Under the pieces are notes generated by a model, which saw only the letters and a program-made list of their open reading frames with translations, was not told the DNA's origin and ran no database searches. From Candidatus Nitrosotenuis chungbukensis (GTDB lineage Archaea; Thermoproteota; Nitrososphaeria; Nitrososphaerales; Nitrosopumilaceae), in assembly GCF_000685395.1 (NCBI RefSeq), contig NZ_AVSQ01000021.1:45642-109641 (forward strand): 64,000 nt of DNA. Direction: 5' to 3'. Position 1 is the first letter of the stretch; each line of letters begins with the position of its first letter. This document shows, piece after piece, positions 60,846 to 64,000 of this stretch. A program made the translations under genes and the position numbers.

Positions 60846-61495
60846 CTGTTTCTCCTGTATTGCGGGTTTTTCAATTCAATAAAAGTTGCATTGTTTAAGG
60901 ATCTGGCGTCTTTTAGATAGTTCGGAAGTATTTTGATAAAATTAAATCCGTTATTGAGCTGGAACATCAAGACAGGATCTTGGATCTCACCCTTTTTTAC
61001 CTTCATCACGTAATCGTACGGGGTGATTGTTTTTGCATAATCCCAATAATTGAACAGTCTTCCGCCGCCAATTATTCTCCTGAGGTTCTTTGCAATGGCC
61101 AGGGATTTTCTTGCATCATACAGCCTTGACGCTACGCCAAGCCGCCTGTAGTCTGGGTGCACAGAAACGTCTGCAGCATAAAGGGTATCGCCATTTGGAT
61201 CATGATTTTTAAAAAAACTATCCCCACAAGCCTCCTTCCACGTGTGCTCCTTGTATTCTGGGGTAAGGGTGATGATCAAGCTGCTGCATGATCCGATTAT
61301 GACGCCTTTGTATTCGGCACAAAACTGGCCTTCTGGGAATATCTTGATGTGCGCCTCCAGGTGTTCTGGCTTCCAAATTACACCTTCTGCTGCCATGTAA
61401 GGAAATGCTACTTTTTGCAATTCGACTATTTCCGGAATGTCTGCAGGGGTCATGTTTCTCACAATTACTTGGGTCTTTTCCATACTCTCTGACAT
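60842..61495 (-). CDS. GNAT-family acetyltransferase
   Basis: A 217-residue acetyltransferase. The core has the acetyl-CoA motif DVSVHPDYRRLGVASRLYDARKS (R/Q-x2-G-x-A) and the beta-bulge ADVSVHP. The N-terminus (IVELQKVAFPYMAAE) is typical of the GNAT start. Substrate unknown; linked to the downstream amidohydrolase by an ATGA overlap. Acetylation and a hydrolysis of a shared amine is one idea. Confidence 0.85.
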   Translation of the reverse strand: MSESMEKTQVIVRNMTPADIPEIVELQKVAFPYMAAEGVIWKPEHLEAHIKIFPEGQFCAEYKGVIIGSCSSLIITLTPEYKEHTWKEACGDSFFKNHDPNGDTLYAADVSVHPDYRRLGVASRLYDARKSLAIAKNLRRIIGGGRLFNYWDYAKTITPYDYVMKVKKGEIQDPVLMFQLNNGFNFIKILPNYLKDARSLNNATFIELKNPQYRRNS

Positions 61496-61630
61496 CCAAA
61501 TACTTTAGCCAATTTTACTATTTAACAAGTCGCAACTTATCTGACTTGTAGCCACTACCTATCGATACTTGCGCGGCTTGGAATTTGCAACTTTACTCTG
61601 GCTTGTGGTAGAAACGATTTTGATTTGATA

Positions 61631-61801
61631 TCAGTGAATGGCTTTGTGCGATTTATTCACTTTTGTTTTCTTGATTGGTTTGCCTTTCTTTTGGATTCCT
61701 TTTGCCGGAGGATGTTCCTGATAAGATCTTTTTTCGAGCCTGTTTTCGACTCTTTTCTCATCATCTGTTAATTGTCTATTTGTCTTGGATCGGGTTTGCA
61801 T
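61631..61801 (-). CDS. Basic mini-protein (56 aa), copy 2
   Basis: A 56-residue basic protein, three residues different from copy 1 (58505). It lies 67 bases after the stop of the flavin reductase gene on the same strand, so it may be in its transcript. A longer frame (from 61828, MLVEIANTI) is possible, but copy 1 shows that the M-Q-T-R start is sufficient. Confidence 0.62.
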   Translation of the reverse strand: MQTRSKTNRQLTDDEKRVENRLEKRSYQEHPPAKGIQKKGKPIKKTKVNKSHKAIH

Positions 61802-61875
61802 TATCGTATTTGCTATCTCAACCAGCATAATAAACAGCAGTGCAGATTATCACTTCTAAAATTAAGGATTATTGC
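61638..61875. repeat. Duplicated 240-bp segment, copy 2
   Basis: Direct repeat of 58511-58751 (see there). Its right end falls within the last two codons of the flavin reductase gene, so the segment boundary is at the 3' end of that gene. Confidence 0.9.
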
Positions 61876-62435
61876 CATTTTGTCATTTTTTTCTTGAGGT
61901 CGATAGTCCTGCCGTCAACTACGAATGTGCCGTCCCCGTTGTGATGGATCGTGCGGCGTTCCTTGCGTTTCGGATCTGTCCACGCTTTGATGACTTTTAG
62001 AATAAAGAGATTGTATTTTTTTACCAGACTGGTGTTCACTACCTGACATTCGAGATTAGTTAGACATTCGGCGATGAGCGGCGCTTTTACTTTTTTGGCA
62101 GGTATTGGCGTCAGGCCAAAGGTGCCGAATTTGTCAACATCCCTACCTGAGCAGTTACCGATTTCGACTACCTTGGATGCAAGGTCTACTGTCGGTATGG
62201 AGATCACGCACTCCTTTGTTACCCGCAATGCATTGAAGCTGTAATCCAAAGAGTGGACTACACACCCGATCAGCGGTGGCTCAAACTCCATTGCCATGTG
62301 CCAGCTCATCGTCATAACGTTGGGCCGACCCTTGTATGCAGTCGTCAGCAGTACAACAGGGCCGGGCTCGATCACACGGTAGACTTGGGCCAGAGGAGTC
62401 TCTTTCATAACTGCCATGTCGCTCAAATTAGACAT
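61869..62435 (-). CDS. Flavin reductase family protein (FMN-binding split barrel)
   Basis: A 188-residue split-barrel flavoprotein: GPVVLLTTAYKGRPNVMTMSW and ECVISIPTVDLASKVVEIGN, with KFGTFGLTP. It should bind FMN and reduce it with NAD(P)H, supplying FMNH2 to a monooxygenase or acting alone. Start ATG 62435 has a promoter-like element at 62466-62482. The stop codon is inside a duplicated segment. Confidence 0.85.
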   Translation of the reverse strand: MSNLSDMAVMKETPLAQVYRVIEPGPVVLLTTAYKGRPNVMTMSWHMAMEFEPPLIGCVVHSLDYSFNALRVTKECVISIPTVDLASKVVEIGNCSGRDVDKFGTFGLTPIPAKKVKAPLIAECLTNLECQVVNTSLVKKYNLFILKVIKAWTDPKRKERRTIHHNGDGTFVVDGRTIDLKKKMTKWQ

Positions 62436-62465
62436 CCATACTATTTCATTATTATCCAGAAACCC

Positions 62466-62482
62466 ATTCTAAAAAGGCCAAA
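62466..62482 (-). promoter_or_regulatory. Probable promoter of the flavin reductase gene, duplicated
   Basis: ATTCTAAAAAGGCCAAA reads on the minus strand as TTTGGCCTTTTTAGAAT, an archaeal BRE/TATA-like element 31-47 bases before ATG 62435. Identical to 58827-58843. Confidence 0.5.
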
Positions 62483-62582
62483 CTGGATTTTTCCATCATA
62501 TCCAAAAACCAAATTTACGCCGAAAAAATAACCAGAATTAATCATAAGAACGACTTTTAGATATCAAAATAAGTCTAATTCT

Positions 62583-62915
62583 ATGAATCAGATCGTTATT
62601 GTGATTGCATCAATAATTGGTTTTATTGCAATTACGTCTGTTTCTGTCTTTATTTATTTTCAAGATTCAACTCCAATGTCTTATGTAGGAATAGATTGTT
62701 CATTTGCAAACAATTCTTTACTAAATTATCTGCATAATCCTCAATGTAGCAGACCTGACGGAATAGAATTAGACGAAAATCATGGCTGTGTTACATATGC
62801 TCACAATAATGCATATGAAAAGGTACAATGTGAAGATCCGAATAAAGCGTGGATCAAAAATGCATGCTTGTACATCAATCTAGGAGAAAACAACACTCTG
62901 GTAAAATGTCCGTAA
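62583..62915 (+). CDS. Small membrane-anchored Cys-containing exported protein
   Basis: A 110-residue protein with an N-terminal membrane segment (IVIVIASIIGFIAITSVSVFIYF) and an outside domain with six Cys (DCSFANN, PQCSRP, GCVTYA, VQCEDP, ACLYIN, VKCP), perhaps three disulfides. Its codon use is AT-richer than the surroundings, which may mean a newer gene. No family recognised. Confidence 0.62.
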   Translation: MNQIVIVIASIIGFIAITSVSVFIYFQDSTPMSYVGIDCSFANNSLLNYLHNPQCSRPDGIELDENHGCVTYAHNNAYEKVQCEDPNKAWIKNACLYINLGENNTLVKCP

Positions 62916-63041
62916 TTGTGTTGTGCCTTTAATTATAACATAAAAAATATTTGTAATTCATTTAATTAAATGAGCACAAAATCAGGTTTACATTTAATTA
63001 TAATAAAATGCACATTTCTATTTCCTTACCATTTCCATTAT

Positions 63042-63088
63042 CTTTCTAATTAAATGAAAGATTCTGCCTAACCACCATAATTAGAAAG
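63042..63088. promoter_or_regulatory. Perfect 11-bp inverted repeat in AT-rich spacer
   Basis: CTTTCTAATTA (63042-63052) pairs with TAATTAGAAAG (63078-63088) across 25 bases. A nearby perfect 14-bp palindrome, CATTTAATTAAATG, lies at 62959-62972. The region 62916-63140 between two small genes is very AT-rich. It may bind a regulator or form an RNA stem. Confidence 0.45.
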
Positions 63089-63140
63089 GAAAAGACAGGC
63101 ACTAGTGTAAAATATCAAAATATCTTTTTTTAGACATATC

Positions 63141-63263
63141 GTGCTAGAAAAAACCCTTCTGTTTGATAAATTAGGAGACGACTGGATAGGATTAGGAGTA
63201 ATTGTAATAGTTGCAGGTCTGTTGATTTTCTTTTCTGCTCGAAAATTAATCAAATGTAAATAA
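63141..63263 (+). CDS. Possible single-helix mini-protein (40 aa)
   Basis: A 40-codon frame from GTG 63141 to TAA 63261: a short polar N-terminus (MLEKTLLFDKLGDD), one membrane helix (WIGLGVIVIVAGLLIFF) and basic end (SARKLIKCK), with the positive-inside pattern. Too short to be certain. Downstream of the inverted repeat described above. Confidence 0.48.
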   Translation: MLEKTLLFDKLGDDWIGLGVIVIVAGLLIFFSARKLIKCK

Positions 63264-63365
63264 TAAAAAAATCACTATTATTTCGAGTATTTTTTTGGAC
63301 GTGACCATAATTAAAGCCTAAAAGTGCAAAATCTCACCATTCAACTATTATACAAAACAAAATGG

Positions 63366-63449
63366 CGCGGGGGATGGGATTTGAACCCACGGGTCCTTGC
63401 GGACATGGGATTAGCAATCCCACGCCCTACCAGGCTAGGCGACCCCCGC
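63366..63449 (-). tRNA. tRNA-Ser(GCU)
   Basis: On the minus strand the acceptor stem is GCGGGGG/CCCCCGC with discriminator G; the anticodon stem-loop GGGAUUGCUAAUCCC carries anticodon GCU (codons AGC/AGU). The long variable arm (UGUCCGCAAGGACC) is the mark of a class II serine tRNA. T-stem GUGGG/CCCAU with a standard loop. CCA is not encoded. No intron. Confidence 0.92.
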
Positions 63450-63488
63450 TCAAGGGTGCTAAGTTCTGGTCTGTAAATAAATTCACTC

Positions 63489-64000
63489 TTATTCGGATCG
63501 AGCGTAGTTTTTCACAATGTTCTCAAGCGGCATTCTTTTTCCGCCGACAATTTTGAGGTCCACTTGGATTTTCTTGTTTTTTATCGTGATGATATTGTAA
63601 GTGTTCTCAAAGAGACCTCTGACTCGCTCTGACGCCGTGGTCCCGGCATTCACAACTGACAAGTCCTTAAAGTTCCAAATCCACGGCCTGTGCTTGTGGC
63701 CGCACAACACAAGGTTCACCTTGGTTGCAAGTATGGTTCTTAGCACGTCTCCTGCATCAATTACCTCGACACGTGCAGAGCCGGTGTCGGGAATTCCAAC
63801 CAGGTGGTGGTGCATTGCCAAAATCTTGATCTTGTTCTCGTACTTTTTCATGGTTCTTTCCAGCCACAGGTTTTGCCTATACCCGACCTCGCCCTCATCC
63901 CTGTCAGGCCTTGCAGTCCCAAGCGTCACTACTATAACATCATTATCCAACTCGTTTACAGTCTCAAATGGAAAGTATTTTTTGAACAACAGGTACCCGG
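63489..64000 (-). CDS. Metallophosphoesterase, 5' end cut by window edge
   Basis: A calcineurin-like phosphoesterase, partial: the frame stays open to the window end, so the N-terminal metal sites (DxH, GDxxD) are missing. The visible C-terminal motifs are ILAMHHHLVGI and VLCGHKHRPWIWN, the metal-binding His residues of the family. At least 166 residues seen; internal TTG at 63989 is not the true start. Function not more precise. Confidence 0.8.
   Translation of the reverse strand, partial: GYLLFKKYFPFETVNELDNDVIVVTLGTARPDRDEGEVGYRQNLWLERTMKKYENKIKILAMHHHLVGIPDTGSARVEVIDAGDVLRTILATKVNLVLCGHKHRPWIWNFKDLSVVNAGTTASERVRGLFENTYNIITIKNKKIQVDLKIVGGKRMPLENIVKNYARSE

Noticed and set aside
58511..61875. 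Transposon or IS at the direct repeats
   Set aside because: No transposase, no terminal inverted repeats and no target-site duplication were seen.

Overview
The window is a stretch of a Nitrososphaeria (Thaumarchaeota) chromosome, most likely an ammonia oxidiser of the Nitrosopumilales/Nitrosotenuis type. The pointers are a eukaryote-type topoisomerase IB, archaeal pilus ATPase and platform proteins, class III pilins, a TFB-like factor, a membrane-anchored cupredoxin, many secreted PEFP/CFI-box proteins, long runs of CBS, universal-stress and response-regulator proteins, intron-bearing tRNA genes without encoded CCA, and TATA boxes about 26-30 bases before many start codons. By eye the base composition is intermediate, closer to Nitrosotenuis than to the AT-richer marine Nitrosopumilus; I could not compute it. 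No ammonia monooxygenase, rRNA, CRISPR array or insertion sequence is seen.

Layout. 0-3 kb: a wHTH/MEDS-like sensory pair, then a UbiE-like methyltransferase overlapping an MFS transporter. 3-5 kb: two exported proteins, one built of a five-residue M-S-D-K repeat, the other with a TTP linker and CFI-box C-terminus. 5-12 kb: TatA, an orphan DNA methyltransferase, an Lhr/MrfA-like helicase, an SDR enzyme, topoisomerase IB and an intron-containing elongator tRNA-Met. 12-16 kb: a membrane metalloprotease, three receiver-only response regulators (one frameshifted) and a stand-alone LigD phosphoesterase. 16-21 kb: CBS protein, CBS-TrkH potassium transporter, exported dienelactone-hydrolase-like protein and a frameshifted membrane protein. 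21-33 kb: three putative regulators (TFB-like, ParB-like, wHTH) followed by a type IV pilus locus with ATPase, platform protein, four pilin-like proteins and two large surface proteins.

33-44 kb: small conserved housekeeping-like and hypothetical genes, including several below 60 residues, a second M-S-D-K repeat protein, a Rieske-flavodoxin fusion and a divergent, frameshifted luciferase-family oxidoreductase. 44-46.5 kb: DsbA-like, TPM and LemA proteins. 46.5-52 kb: copper P-type ATPase with YHS domain, surrounded by universal stress proteins and a CBS protein. 52-56 kb: zinc-ribbon minis, a phnDCE phosphonate/phosphite importer and two tandem YnfA membrane proteins. 56-64 kb: an acidic coiled-coil exported protein, OsmC, cupredoxin, amidohydrolase/GNAT pair, flavin reductase, a duplicated 240-bp segment, tRNA-Ser(GCU) and a truncated metallophosphoesterase.

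The window has at least three clear single-base frameshifts in otherwise well conserved genes (near 14,790, 20,659 and 43,037) and a probable fourth near 47,246. All are explained by loss of one base, often in a short homopolymer, so sequencing or assembly error is at least as likely as true gene decay. The most biologically interesting items are the tRNA-Met with an intron at position 30/31 supported by a full bulge-helix-bulge fold, the two M-S-D-K repeat proteins, the regulator-flanked pilus locus, and the duplicated segment near 58.6 and 61.7 kb, whose sequence appears to show which copy came first.
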